The notes under the pieces were generated by a model, which was given only the letters and a program-made list of their open reading frames with translations, was not told the origin of the DNA and did no database searches. Position numbers and translations under genes: made by a program. From positions 1-64,000 of the forward strand of contig NZ_JACVHF010000014.1 in assembly GCF_014502795.1 (NCBI RefSeq): a DNA stretch of 64,000 nucleotides, given 5' to 3'. Positions 38,526 through 49,192 of the stretch are shown in pieces; position 1 is the first letter of the stretch, and every line of letters starts with the position of its first letter. This stretch comes from Heliobacterium chlorum (GTDB lineage Bacteria > Bacillota > Desulfitobacteriia > Heliobacteriales > Heliobacteriaceae).

Positions 38526-39149
38526 TTGTTCCGCAACCGCGTTTCTCCTGCCTTCCAGGTCCTGACCCTTTCCACCTTACTCATCATCCTGCTGGGTGGA
38601 GTGGCCTTCTACCTGCCGCACTTGGAGGCCCGCACGACTTCACCCTTACCCCTGCTTCGGTTGCATGTGATCGCTCCATCGGACGATCCGGCAGACCAAG
38701 CTTTGAAGTTAAAAGTTCGCGACGAAATCCTCGCCTATGTGGACCCGCTACTCGCCGGTTGCCACTCCGTTGAAGAATCCCGGGAAGTGGTCCTTGAGCA
38801 TTTGGATGAAATCCAGAAGAAAGCAGAGGAGCGAGTTCAACAGGAAGGCTATAGTTATAGCGTGGCACCGCAAGTAGGCCGGTTTCAGTTCCCTAAAAAG
38901 GTCTACGGCCATCTAGTCGCCCCGGCTGGTGAATACGAAGCCCTGCGTGTCGTTATCGGCGAAGGCAAAGGAGCCAACTGGTGGTGTGTACTCTACCCGC
39001 CCCTGTGTTTAAGTGATCGAACGGGCGCTCAGGTAACAGTCCCTGTAGCTACGGTTGAGAATGGAACCGTAAATGAAGGTCAACCAGAGATGGCGAAGGT
39101 TGAAATACGCTCAAAGCTTTGGGACTGGATACAGGAAAAAACGCAATAA
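38526..39149 (+). CDS. spoIIR: Stage II sporulation protein R
   Basis: SpoIIR is the secreted forespore signal that activates SpoIIGA, which processes pro-sigma-E in the mother cell. The 207-residue protein has an N-terminal membrane segment (residues 14-32) and the family core LRLHVIAPSDDPADQALKLK and later GANWWCVLYPPLC. TTG 38526 follows AGGAGGAGA. Its presence is direct evidence of an endospore programme. Confidence 0.93.
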   Translation: MFRNRVSPAFQVLTLSTLLIILLGGVAFYLPHLEARTTSPLPLLRLHVIAPSDDPADQALKLKVRDEILAYVDPLLAGCHSVEESREVVLEHLDEIQKKAEERVQQEGYSYSVAPQVGRFQFPKKVYGHLVAPAGEYEALRVVIGEGKGANWWCVLYPPLCLSDRTGAQVTVPVATVENGTVNEGQPEMAKVEIRSKLWDWIQEKTQ

Positions 39150-39183
39150 CACAGGAAAAGTAAATGCACTCTCTTAATAGAGC

Positions 39184-39219
39184 AAAAAACCTCCAAGCAC
39201 TATCGCTTGGAGGTTTCCT
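39184..39219. terminator. Terminator shared by spoIIR (+) and the candidate RNA (-)
   Basis: AACCTCCAAGC (39188-39198) and GCTTGGAGGTT (39205-39215) are perfect arms with a 6-nt loop. On the minus strand the hairpin runs into TTTTTT, on the plus strand into TTTCCTTTT, so the minus-strand use is stronger. Confidence 0.88.
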
Positions 39220-39449
39220 TTTACCCAAAATTACAGGTTGTTCTTATACCTATGTAGGGCCCACGAAGGCCGTCACCGACACGTTTTCCAACCATGCTCT
39301 CGCACGTGGGCACCTTGTCACTCCCATTTGTCTTCCCGTCGTAGCGGGCCTGACAGCCGTAAGCGATCTTGGTTCCCTAAATAAAACTTATAGATTGAAA
39401 ACATTAATCGGCAACGTACCCAGCAGGTACCGCCGGTGTCTCACCGACA
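39184..39449 (-). ncRNA. Candidate structured non-coding RNA, family not recognised
   Basis: A minus-strand unit of about 266 nt lies between spoIIR and the copper protein gene. It begins just after a promoter (39456-39484) and ends at a terminator whose T-run faces the minus strand. No credible protein frame is present. Internal pairing is extensive: CGGTG-AGA-CACCG near the 5' end, CGGC/GCCG around GGTACC, TGTC/GACA enclosing CCCG-CTACGA-CGGG, and GCCCACG pairing with CGTGGGC to enclose GGCC/GGCC. It lacks the SRP, tmRNA and RNase P signatures I know. 6S RNA or the raiA motif are the alternatives to test. Confidence 0.6.
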
Positions 39450-39455
39450 AGATGT

Positions 39456-39484
39456 ATTGTACCTAAAGCAGTGAAAAATGTCAC
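39456..39484 (-). promoter_or_regulatory. Promoter of the candidate RNA
   Basis: On the minus strand GTGACA (39479-39484) and TACAAT (39456-39461), each one base from consensus, are exactly 17 bp apart. No gene lies downstream on this strand before the terminator at 39184. Confidence 0.75.
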
Positions 39485-39571
39485 TAGGGCGTTTTTGGAA
39501 ATAAGGACAAGTTTCAATTCTTCTCATTAGAGAATATGCATATTTCGTAAACTAGACAGGGAGGAATCTGA

Positions 39572-39922
39572 ATGTACGATCCCATGGGCCACCAGGGCCA
39601 TCATTCCCGGTTACTCGAAACAATCCAAAACTGTGAAGCTACCTGCGAACACATGGTTACCCATGTGGCCTGTCTCCATGACATACGTCAGCGCTCCCGG
39701 CAACTGTTGCTTCTCCGAGACTGCGCCGATATTTGCGGGCTCACAGCGAAATTCGTCGCTCGTCGGAGTCCCTTTGCCCGGCAGTTGGCTCATGTTTGCG
39801 CTTGCATCTGTGAAGCCTGTGGGAAGGAATGTTCTCGATTCCCCGACCGGGAATCGCAAGAGTGCGCCCGGATTTGCTTCCATTGTGCGAGAGAATGCGA
39901 AGCCTTTGCGATGGGTAGATAA
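39572..39922 (+). CDS. Four-helix bundle copper-binding protein (DUF326, Csp-like)
   Basis: The 116-residue protein has 12 or more cysteines in the helical spacing of the Csp copper storage family: CEATCEHM, CLHD, CADICGL, CACICEACGKEC and CARICFHCARECE. It lacks a signal peptide, so it is the cytosolic type. Such proteins store Cu(I) in a four-helix bundle. ATG 39572 follows GGGAGGA. No copper exporter or chaperone is adjacent. Confidence 0.9.
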   Translation: MYDPMGHQGHHSRLLETIQNCEATCEHMVTHVACLHDIRQRSRQLLLLRDCADICGLTAKFVARRSPFARQLAHVCACICEACGKECSRFPDRESQECARICFHCARECEAFAMGR

Positions 39923-39963
39923 CAGGGAAGCAAAAAGAGAGTTATTCATCCGGCACAGAGCAT

Positions 39964-39997
39964 GTAAGGACTCGCTTAAAAAAGGCGAGTCTCTTAC
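39964..39997. terminator. Hairpin between copper protein gene and hypothetical gene
   Basis: GTAAG-ACTCGC and GCGAGT-CTTAC pair around an A-rich loop, overlapping the stop codon of the minus-strand gene. It lies between convergent genes, but no T-run follows, so terminator function is uncertain. Confidence 0.45.
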
Positions 39998-40320
39998 ATT
40001 TCAGCTTCGTTAAGGTCCGCTTCTAAAACGTCAAGGTGGTGAACAATCTGGGATAACTCGTTAAAAAGCAATGCACGGTCTTCCATAACAGCTTGGTGAA
40101 CGAGAGATCGGGCCAGTTGTACCACCCTCTCTTTGGTGTTGAGTAAAGAATTCTTAGCTTCAGAGAGGGCTTTTTCGTATTCCACTTTGGATTTCATCTG
40201 GAAATCGTGAAAAAAAGCATCTCCTACGTTAATCCACTCAATATCTTTTCCGCTGCCCGAATCGAATTTTACCTGATCATCTAAGTACTTCTGTTTAAGT
40301 TCGGCTAGCGTTTTCTCCAT
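39994..40320 (-). CDS. Hypothetical small coiled-coil protein
   Basis: I do not recognise the family. The 108-residue product (from ATG 40320, which has AAAGGGGA 5 nt upstream) is charged and mainly helical: MEKTLAELKQKYLDDQVKFD, then a short glycine-containing turn and a long helix to the end (ALSEAKNSLLNTKERVVQLA). No membrane segment or signal peptide is seen. It lies upstream of the Sec tRNA on the opposite strand. Confidence 0.6.
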   Translation of the reverse strand: MEKTLAELKQKYLDDQVKFDSGSGKDIEWINVGDAFFHDFQMKSKVEYEKALSEAKNSLLNTKERVVQLARSLVHQAVMEDRALLFNELSQIVHHLDVLEADLNEAEM

Positions 40321-40512
40321 GATAATCCCCTTTATACGAGAATAGACAAAAAGTCGAGAGATGATGAAGTCACCGTCATCGTCGTGAAGAACAGGAATAT
40401 TTATTTTTTCGACAATTAATGCTATCATAGAGCAACAGATAAGTTACAGTATCTCATTTCCAAGGCGATTAGCCCCATTTTATTTACTCGACAGAAGCGA
40501 TATTTTGTACAT

Positions 40513-40610
40513 GGGAGTGAATGGGTCCTGGTGGGCTTCACGGGCTTCAAACCCGGTTGGCGCGCGGCTAACCCGGGCGCGGTAGGTTCGATTCCTACGC
40601 ACTCCCGCCA
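40513..40610 (+). tRNA. selC: tRNA-Sec (anticodon TCA)
   Basis: The 98-nt gene has the acceptor pairing GGGAGTG/CACTCCC, discriminator G and encoded CCA. The anticodon loop is CTTCAAA with anticodon TCA, which reads UGA. The very long variable arm (about 40557-40581) and the T-arm GTAGG-TTCGATT-CCTAC are characteristic of tRNA-Sec. The eighth acceptor pair, seen in E. coli selC, appears to be an A-G mismatch here. It stands alone and is followed by a terminator. Confidence 0.97.
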
Positions 40611-40640
40611 TTAAAAAAACGAATAGCAATGTCACTTGAA

Positions 40641-40680
40641 GCATAGTTTTGCGAGACAGCAAAACTATGCTTTTTATTTT
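40641..40680 (+). terminator. Terminator after selC
   Basis: GCATAGTTTTGC and GCAAAACTATGC pair around a 6-nt loop and are followed by TTTTTATTTT. Confidence 0.88.
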
Positions 40681-41083
40681 GGAAATGCAAAACTATGGTT
40701 TTATTACGAAGGGTATACGTTTTTACTTTGAATTAAACGTTAACTCGCCCTATTTTAATTATAACAAATAAAAGATGGTCAATATAGACTATTTATTCTC
40801 ATTTACTACTGCTAAAATGCAATAGAACTTTAATAAGACCCGTTGGAAGGAATTATGCGTATACGGTTAAGAGATGTACTTCGACGTGTTTTCTGTAGAT
40901 GGTGTTTTATACCGAGCATTCATTTGTCTAGCGATTATATGCATTATTATAACTCGCAATAAGTGGATTAAGTGATCGCCAAATATAGTGGATAAATATG
41001 TTAAAAATCCGGTAAACTAACTTCAAATCATATTACAAGTAAAGCAAGCGGTGAGCACTCGCAACGTTCTTGTACGGTCTTGC
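40681..41083. other. A/T-rich intergenic region without a supported gene
   Basis: A partial copy of the preceding terminator arm (GCAAAACTATG at 40687) is present. A 35-codon frame at 40857 with a fair ribosome binding site has no recognisable similarity and is not called. The composition is more A/T-rich than the flanking core genes, which fits a decayed or transferred segment. Confidence 0.6.
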
Positions 41084-41176
41084 TTCCATGGTCTTTTCTT
41101 TCAGGATCAAACAGTAGTATCTACCGCAATGCCTACCATTATTTGTGTTTTATATGGGTTTAATTTACATGTTTAG
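41084..41176 (+). pseudogene. Remnant of a DHA2-family (EmrB/QacA) drug exporter
   Basis: One frame reads HGLFFQDQTVVSTAMPTII and stops at a TAG after about 12 more residues. LDQTIVSTAMPTI is the conserved motif at the end of the first membrane helix of DHA2 multidrug transporters. No ATG or rest of the protein is present, so this is a short gene fragment. It lies just upstream of the rifamycin phosphotransferase gene. Confidence 0.55.
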
Positions 41177-41196
41177 GTTTGAGATGCAATAGTTAG

Positions 41197-43821
<2,625 letters not shown>

Positions 43822-43861
43822 TCGCTGAAAACGCAAACGGTGTCAGCATACGTTTGCGACG

Positions 43862-43899
43862 AAACTCTTTACCGATAGCGGTGGAAGAGTTTTTTTTTG
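43862..43899 (+). terminator. Terminator after rph
   Basis: AAACTCTT..ACC and GGT..AAGAGTTT pair and run into T9. A second hairpin (CGCAAACG/CGTTTGCG, 43832-43858) lies just before it. Confidence 0.85.
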
Positions 43900-44022
43900 C
43901 TTCCAATTAGAAGGGTGCCGTAGTAACAATAACAAATTAATCAAAGACAATAATAATTTATTGTAAAACGATAAATCGCGTGTTATTATCGATTTAACAA
44001 ATAAATAAGTGAGGTGCATTTT

Positions 44023-44502
44023 ATGAGCCGTGAAACACTCTTTTTGAAATTAGCTGTAATTCTTATGGGCTTTCCCGCTCTTGCGATGTGTATATTTTTG
44101 GTGCCTAAGATTGCGAATTTAGCGGCGAAGTTGTTGCCAGATTGGGCCTACATGAAATATCTCGTCTCCCTTGATTTGTATGCAACGGCGATACCTTTTT
44201 ACTTTGCTCTGTATCAAGCTTTTAATCTACTTAGCTATATCGACAAAAACGAAGCGTTCTCGGAACTATCGGTCAAGGCTTTAAAGAATATAAAAAACTG
44301 TGCGATTGCAATCGGCAGCTTGTATGTGGCAGGCATGCCACTCTTTTATCTTATGGCGGAGGTCGACGACGCCCCGGGTATCATACTCATCGGAATGGTC
44401 ATGATTTTTGCTTCGCTGGTGGTTGCGGTTTTTGCTGCTGTTCTTCAAAAGCTATTGAAAAATGCCATAGATATAAAATCTGAAATCGACTTAACGGTTT
44501 GA
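44023..44502 (+). CDS. DUF2975 membrane protein (YoaS-like)
   Basis: The 159-residue protein has four membrane segments (about residues 8-28, 45-70, 90-110 and 125-145), with the DUF2975 pattern FYFALYQAFNLLSYIDKNEAF and SVKALKNIKNCAI. DUF2975 proteins are nearly always paired with a small Cro-like regulator, as here. ATG 44023 follows GAGGTG. The function is unknown. A CGATA/TATCG inverted repeat (about 43969-43995) precedes it and may be the operator. Confidence 0.87.
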   Translation: MSRETLFLKLAVILMGFPALAMCIFLVPKIANLAAKLLPDWAYMKYLVSLDLYATAIPFYFALYQAFNLLSYIDKNEAFSELSVKALKNIKNCAIAIGSLYVAGMPLFYLMAEVDDAPGIILIGMVMIFASLVVAVFAAVLQKLLKNAIDIKSEIDLTV

Positions 44503-44512
44503 GGTAAAAATG

Positions 44513-44728
44513 ATGGCAATCATAATTAATATTGATGTGATGTTGGCTAAGAGGAAAATGAGTGTTACGGAACTTTCCGAACGGGTTGGGATAACGATGG
44601 CTAATCTCTCTATACTGAAAAACGGAAAGGCAAAAGCGATTCGATTATCGACGCTAGAGGCGATTTGTAAGGCGTTAGACTGTCAACCTGGAGATATTTT
44701 AGAATACAAACGTGATGAAAACAGTTAA
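44513..44728 (+). CDS. Small Cro/C1-type HTH regulator (YozG-like)
   Basis: The 71-residue protein consists of a single helix-turn-helix: LAKRKMSVTELSERVGITMA then NLSILKNGKAKAIRLSTLEA. This is the YozG type. It starts 10 nt after the DUF2975 gene, at ATG 44513 or 44510. It probably controls its own operon. Confidence 0.88.
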   Translation: MAIIINIDVMLAKRKMSVTELSERVGITMANLSILKNGKAKAIRLSTLEAICKALDCQPGDILEYKRDENS

Positions 44729-44805
44729 GGATAATATAGTCTGGCTATTCAATATTTTGGAGGATAATAAGGATTACTATGACATTTATCAGGGAAGGTA
44801 TAACC

Positions 44806-46050
44806 ATGGACATTAGCCATTCAATTATTGAAAACATTGACAACCCCCATGAACTGGAAAGGTTGTTTAGAAAAGAACCCGAAGCTTTTAAAAAGTCATT
44901 CCTACACGCTTGGGGGCAAAACCCGGAATCACAGGTTCTTGCTGTTTGGCACGAAAGATTGACTTTTAAGGAAAGGCCAAATACAGAAAAGGCTTCCTTG
45001 TTCCAGAAGGATTTTTTATCCATGGGTGTTTTCGCAGTTCTGGCCGGGATATGCACTCGGATAATTCTGCATTTCGTCGAACAGCAAGTCATAACCCCTA
45101 TTAACCTTGTTTTTGGTATACTTCCCTTTATGGCCGCATATTTTGTTTACAATAATGCCCCCAAAAAAAGTTTACTTTACACCCTTTCATCCCTATTTCT
45201 AGTCTCTGGATTTTTTCTCAATATACTGCCACTGGATCATACGGATAGTATTATCCTGGCTTATCTACATCTTCCCATTTTCTTATGGGTATTATTGGGG
45301 TTTGCATTTACAGGAAATGAATATGGTAAAGGTAGCGCAAGATTAGCCTATCTTAAATTTAATGGGGAATTTTGCGTACTCTACGCCAGCATGGCCATCA
45401 GTGGAATGGTTCTAACAGCACTAACCATGCAGTTATTTCGATTTGTCGGCATGGATATATCTGAATTCTATTTCGAAAATGTCGTTTTGTTTGGTGCTGC
45501 CGCACTCGCTATTGTGGCTACTTACCTAGTATCAAGGAACCTTAAACTAGCTAAAAGTATTGCTCCATATATAGCTAAAATTTTTAGTCCTCTTGTATTA
45601 GGCACGTTGTTGGTCTATCTTATAACGGTTATTTGGGTCGAAAAAAACCCATTCTTGGACCGAGATTTCCTCATATCCTTTAACGGAATACTCCTTAGTG
45701 TATTGGCCGTCACCATATTCTCCATTACCGAAAGTGGTACAGACGAGAAAAGGAACATCTCTGATTATATTAATTTTGCCCTGATTGTTCTGGCTCTGAT
45801 CATTGACAGTGTGGCTTTATCATCGATAGTGTTCAGGCTTTCTTCTTATGGGATTACGCCCAACAGACTTGCTGTCTTAGGCGTAAACATACTGATCTGG
45901 GCCAATCTAAGTTGGATTATGCTCTCCTATCTGCGGTTTCTACAAAACAAAACCGGACCTTCAACCATCCAAGACGCTGTTACTGAGTATTTGCCGGTCT
46001 ATGGACTTTGGGCAGCCTTCGTAACGTTTATTTTCCCATTAATTTTTTAA
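44806..46050 (+). CDS. DUF4153-type membrane protein
   Basis: A soluble N-terminal part (MDISHSIIENIDNPHELERL to about residue 75) is followed by about 11 membrane segments. This matches DUF4153 proteins of Firmicutes, which have no known function. ATG 44806 was chosen because AGGGAAGG lies 8 nt upstream; an earlier ATG at 44779 is poor. Length is 414 residues. It may be in one unit with the two preceding genes (77-nt gap). Confidence 0.8.
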   Translation: MDISHSIIENIDNPHELERLFRKEPEAFKKSFLHAWGQNPESQVLAVWHERLTFKERPNTEKASLFQKDFLSMGVFAVLAGICTRIILHFVEQQVITPINLVFGILPFMAAYFVYNNAPKKSLLYTLSSLFLVSGFFLNILPLDHTDSIILAYLHLPIFLWVLLGFAFTGNEYGKGSARLAYLKFNGEFCVLYASMAISGMVLTALTMQLFRFVGMDISEFYFENVVLFGAAALAIVATYLVSRNLKLAKSIAPYIAKIFSPLVLGTLLVYLITVIWVEKNPFLDRDFLISFNGILLSVLAVTIFSITESGTDEKRNISDYINFALIVLALIIDSVALSSIVFRLSSYGITPNRLAVLGVNILIWANLSWIMLSYLRFLQNKTGPSTIQDAVTEYLPVYGLWAAFVTFIFPLIF

Positions 46051-46099
46051 TCGCAAGATTCTGTGTGAACTAATAGATCGAACCCGCTACGGGTCAACT

Positions 46100-46164
46100 C
46101 AGCATGAACAAGGCCGGATAAAGTAAGTCACTTATCCGGCCTTGTCATGCTGATATTTTTTTTG
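46100..46164. terminator. Strong bidirectional terminator
   Basis: Arms AGCATGA.CAAGGCCGGATAA and its complement (46101-46122 and 46132-46152) flank a 10-nt loop, with T8 on the plus strand. It serves the convergent DUF4153 and YczE-like genes. Confidence 0.9.
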
Positions 46165-46170
46165 AGTCGA

Positions 46171-46824
46171 TTACCTGTTAAACAATTTCATTAAATTCTT
46201 TTGTGTCACATCGATCGTTTCATGCTTCACAGAGGTTGCTTCAAATCTCATCAAGGAGAAAACGATCTGTATACAGAAACTGATTCCGAAAGCGGCGAGA
46301 ACGGTCCCTATACCCACGGGTCCACCGAGTAACCAACCGGTCAAAACAACAGAACCTTCAATAAGTCCACGACAGAGTCCCACGGGGAGATTGGTTTTCC
46401 GTTTTAAGGCAACCATAAGGCTATCCCTAGGACCTGCACCAAATCCCGAATGAATATAAAAGTAAGAGCCAAAGGAAATCGTAAAAAGACCTGCAATTAA
46501 CACGAGCGCTCCTAAAAAAAATCCGCTGATTTGAGGAATTAGATCTAGTGACAATAATAAATCAATAAATACACCGATCAGAATCATGTTTAAAATAGTC
46601 CCTAATCCAAGCTTTTCTCCCATCAGTACCACAAGCACGCAGATAAATAGGCCTGTAAGAATCGAAACATTACCGATAGTCATACCAATAGTATTTCCCA
46701 CACCCCAATGAAAGACTTCCCACGGCGCAAACCCCAGGTTAGCCTTCATGGTAATGACAACTCCTATTGCATATAAAAAGAGGCCTATTAACAGATGAAT
46801 AAACCTCTTCAAATAATTATCCAT
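46171..46824 (-). CDS. YczE/YyaS-family membrane protein
   Basis: The 217-residue protein has five to six membrane segments and the family patterns MKANLGFAPWEVFHWGVG and SGFGAGPRDSLMVALKRKTN. In Bacillus yczE is next to the surfactin locus and affects its production, but the biochemical role is unknown. It begins at ATG 46824 on its own, divergent from the glycosyltransferase gene; the 258-bp gap between them shows no clear signal. Confidence 0.85.
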   Translation of the reverse strand: MDNYLKRFIHLLIGLFLYAIGVVITMKANLGFAPWEVFHWGVGNTIGMTIGNVSILTGLFICVLVVLMGEKLGLGTILNMILIGVFIDLLLSLDLIPQISGFFLGALVLIAGLFTISFGSYFYIHSGFGAGPRDSLMVALKRKTNLPVGLCRGLIEGSVVLTGWLLGGPVGIGTVLAAFGISFCIQIVFSLMRFEATSVKHETIDVTQKNLMKLFNR

Positions 46825-47082
46825 ACTAATATTCTCCTATAGTATCCAAAAATCGATATGTGTATTAAAAAAAGGCGTTTAGATCGTCTTGCTTAGATTA
46901 TATAAAGAAAGCGGGCTCTATTTCAATAAAAGATTGAGGGTTCAAACACAATATACCGATTGAGGATATACAATATATTGGAGTGGTTTGTTAATAATAT
47001 CCAAATAGCACTTTCAAAGATGAGGGATTGTTTATCGCCGCAGAAACTTGTGGACGATTCGAGTTAGAGGGGGGTGACGTTG

Positions 47083-48201
47083 ATGGATAGCTCCAACCTG
47101 GATTGTCCAAAACAGTCTGTCAATGCGTTGGAATGGGTAGAGAAGGGCTCTTATGGTGAATCCGGTGCAAAATATGTACCCATTTTTCCGGAACATATCC
47201 TTTACAGGGCTCAGCCCAACACAATCGATAGTCATGTTCACCGGGCTTTTCAAGAACAAGAATTCCACCAGCCTGAGACCTTTGTTGCCCTGATCCCTAA
47301 GGGGAGAGTTTGTGGTTCAAACGGTTTTATCATTACACCGGACAATAAATTAATTTATGATTTATCTAACTGGTTTAATACCCCTGTCGAAGCACACCCC
47401 ATATTGTTACAGACCCAATTGCCCCCGAATAAACATCTCGAAGGTTCAATCGCTGTACTCGCAACGGCCGGTTGGTGGAACTATTATCATTGGATGTTTG
47501 ATGCATTACCGAGGTATGAGGTTCTTCGTCGCAGTGGCTTTAGAGCAGATAAATATATTGTCAGTTACTGTAATCTCCCTTTTCAAACAGAGACGCTGAA
47601 AATCCTTGGCATACCTAGAGAAGATATGATTGTGGCGCGTGACGAATTTCAACTTCAGGCGGACGAACTCATCGTGCCTTCATTTCCAAGCTGTCTTCGT
47701 AAAATCCCCAAATGGTCATGTCAATTTCTAAGAGATCTATTTCTTCCTCACCTAGACATGAATCAAAGAAAAAAGGATTTACGAATATATGTATCCCGTG
47801 CAAAGGCCTCATTTCGTAAATTAGAAAATGAGAGTCTTCTGGAGGAGAGACTATCATCGCTTGGTTTCGAAACAGTATATTTGGAAACACTCCCCCTGCT
47901 GGAACAAGTAAGTTTGTTTGCGAATGCTGATATCGTAATCGCTCCACACGGAGCAGGCTTAACGAATCTTGTCTTTTGTCGACCTGGCACTAAAGTGGTT
48001 GAACTGATGGGACCAAAGTATATAAATAATGTTTTCTGGGCCTTAAGTAATCAGGTGGATTTAGATTACACCTACCTGATTGGAGAAGGGGAAGAACCGC
48101 CGAGTGATATTAACCCTTGGGATTCAGGAAACTCTCGTGCTAACTTCACCATTTGCCCTCAAAAGTTTAAGACAGTATTGCAAAAAATCGGTTTGGTATA
48201 A
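47083..48201 (+). CDS. GT61-family glycosyltransferase (DUF563)
   Basis: The C-terminal half shows the GT61 pattern: YVSRAKASFRKLENE, VYLETLPLLEQVSLFANADI and IVIAPHGAGLTNLVFCRPGT. The N-terminal half has WWNYYHWMFDALPRYEVL, the other family block. Members transfer sugars such as xylose or N-acetylglucosamine to glycans or proteins. No signal peptide is seen. ATG 47083 follows GAGGGGGG. The 372-residue gene stands alone, with no polysaccharide genes near, so the target is unknown. Confidence 0.88.
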   Translation: MDSSNLDCPKQSVNALEWVEKGSYGESGAKYVPIFPEHILYRAQPNTIDSHVHRAFQEQEFHQPETFVALIPKGRVCGSNGFIITPDNKLIYDLSNWFNTPVEAHPILLQTQLPPNKHLEGSIAVLATAGWWNYYHWMFDALPRYEVLRRSGFRADKYIVSYCNLPFQTETLKILGIPREDMIVARDEFQLQADELIVPSFPSCLRKIPKWSCQFLRDLFLPHLDMNQRKKDLRIYVSRAKASFRKLENESLLEERLSSLGFETVYLETLPLLEQVSLFANADIVIAPHGAGLTNLVFCRPGTKVVELMGPKYINNVFWALSNQVDLDYTYLIGEGEEPPSDINPWDSGNSRANFTICPQKFKTVLQKIGLV

Positions 48202-48315
48202 AGGATAAATTTCTTACTGCTCTCGTATAGGTACAGGCGATGTTTTCTACTATTCGCATCCCCTATAATCAGTTCATCGTTTAGGATTCGATCTTTAGGC
48301 AGCGTCCCTGCGGGT

Positions 48316-48353
48316 AAAAAGCGACAAGAGTAGTATCTCTCGTCGCTTTTTTA
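48316..48353 (+). terminator. Terminator after GT61 gene
   Basis: AAAAAGCGAC and GTCGCTTTTT pair, with AGAG/CTCT extending the stem, followed by T6. The remaining gap up to the nrf regulatory site (48354-48547) shows no gene. Confidence 0.87.
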
Positions 48354-48547
48354 TTCTATCCGTTTGCATTCGAAAAAAACTGCTCATGGAGGTACAAGAC
48401 AAAGGGATTCTGAAAATTACGTCGAATCATTATATCAAGTACTTTGTATTCTCAAAACACATGCCGAGCGGAACTATTAACTGATTCTAACAGATGAATC
48501 ATGGTTCCTTATTTTGATTAGTAAAAAGGTAATATTACGCTTGGTTT

Positions 48548-48563
48548 TGTGATTTTTATCACG
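48548..48563. promoter_or_regulatory. Crp/Fnr-family binding site upstream of nrfHA
   Basis: TGTGATTTTTATCACG has the half-sites TGTGA and TCACg separated by 6 bp, the form used by Crp/Fnr-family activators such as Crp, CooA and HcpR. Its centre (48555.5) lies about 41.5 bp before the start expected from the -10 element TATACT (48586-48591), the classic class II activator position. The regulator gene is not in the window. Confidence 0.75.
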
Positions 48564-48585
48564 TCATACAGAGCCCTTTGTTTCC

Positions 48586-48591
48586 TATACT
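48586..48591 (+). promoter_or_regulatory. -10 element of nrfHA promoter
   Basis: TATACT is one base from consensus. No good -35 element precedes it (GTCATA at the right spacing), which fits an activator-dependent promoter. The transcript would start at about 48597, 75 bp before nrfH. Confidence 0.65.
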
Positions 48592-48672
48592 CATGTTAGA
48601 AAAGGGAAGGAGGATAGCAGAAAGTGGCTTGCCTCGACAGACATTCTATAGAAGAAGGGAGGGAAGTGATCA

Positions 48673-49137
48673 TTGGACCTATCAAAAAAAGTCAAAGTCG
48701 GCATTCTCTCCGTAGTTATTTTGCTGGCGGCGGCCGGGGCAGCAACAGCGACCATGCATGCGGTCACCCATGATTCTTCCTTTTGCGCATCCTGTCATGT
48801 TATGCAAAACTATATGGCTTCCTGGGAACACTCCTCCCACCGTGAAGTGGCTGGGTGCAACGACTGCCATACGGATCAGCGCAATTACCTGGCCAAGACT
48901 TATTCCAAAGCGACCGCAGGTGCCCGACATGCCTTTATGAACGTCATTCAGCCGCCCGAACATTTGAAGATGGTCGAATCGAGTAAGGAAGTGGTCCAGC
49001 GAAATTGTCTGAGATGTCATGACAGCCTTGTAGAAAAAACAAGATTGGCTGAACAAGAGGCAGAGTCAGATCGCAAGTTTTGTTTTGACTGCCACCGTTC
49101 CACACCTCACGGAAGAGAACGCCCTAGCCCGCCCTAG
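48673..49137 (+). CDS. nrfH: Cytochrome c nitrite reductase small subunit NrfH
   Basis: NrfH is the membrane-anchored tetraheme quinol dehydrogenase that feeds electrons to NrfA. After one membrane helix (residues 10-27) there are four heme motifs: CASCH (38-42, followed by VM with the axial methionine), CNDCH (62-66), CLRCH (112-116) and CFDCH (137-141). Start TTG 48673 follows GGGAGGGAAG. The 154-residue length is normal. nrfA follows after 55 nt. Confidence 0.96.
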   Translation: MDLSKKVKVGILSVVILLAAAGAATATMHAVTHDSSFCASCHVMQNYMASWEHSSHREVAGCNDCHTDQRNYLAKTYSKATAGARHAFMNVIQPPEHLKMVESSKEVVQRNCLRCHDSLVEKTRLAEQEAESDRKFCFDCHRSTPHGRERPSPP

Positions 49138-49192
49138 TCTGTTCGTTACAGACCTTCAAGGTTGAATCTTACAGGATAGGAGAGAGACAAGG

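Noticed and set aside
39164-39466. 100-codon plus-strand frame
   Set aside because: It runs through the terminator and across the candidate RNA, has no ribosome binding site and no recognisable similarity.
40641-40700. Attachment site at the 3' end of the Sec tRNA gene
   Set aside because: No repeat of the tRNA 3' end and no integrase were found in the window; the repeated GCAAAACTATG belongs to the terminator arm.
40857-40964. 35-codon frame with a fair ribosome binding site
   Set aside because: Short, no hydrophobic or conserved pattern, in a decayed A/T-rich region; not enough to call a gene.
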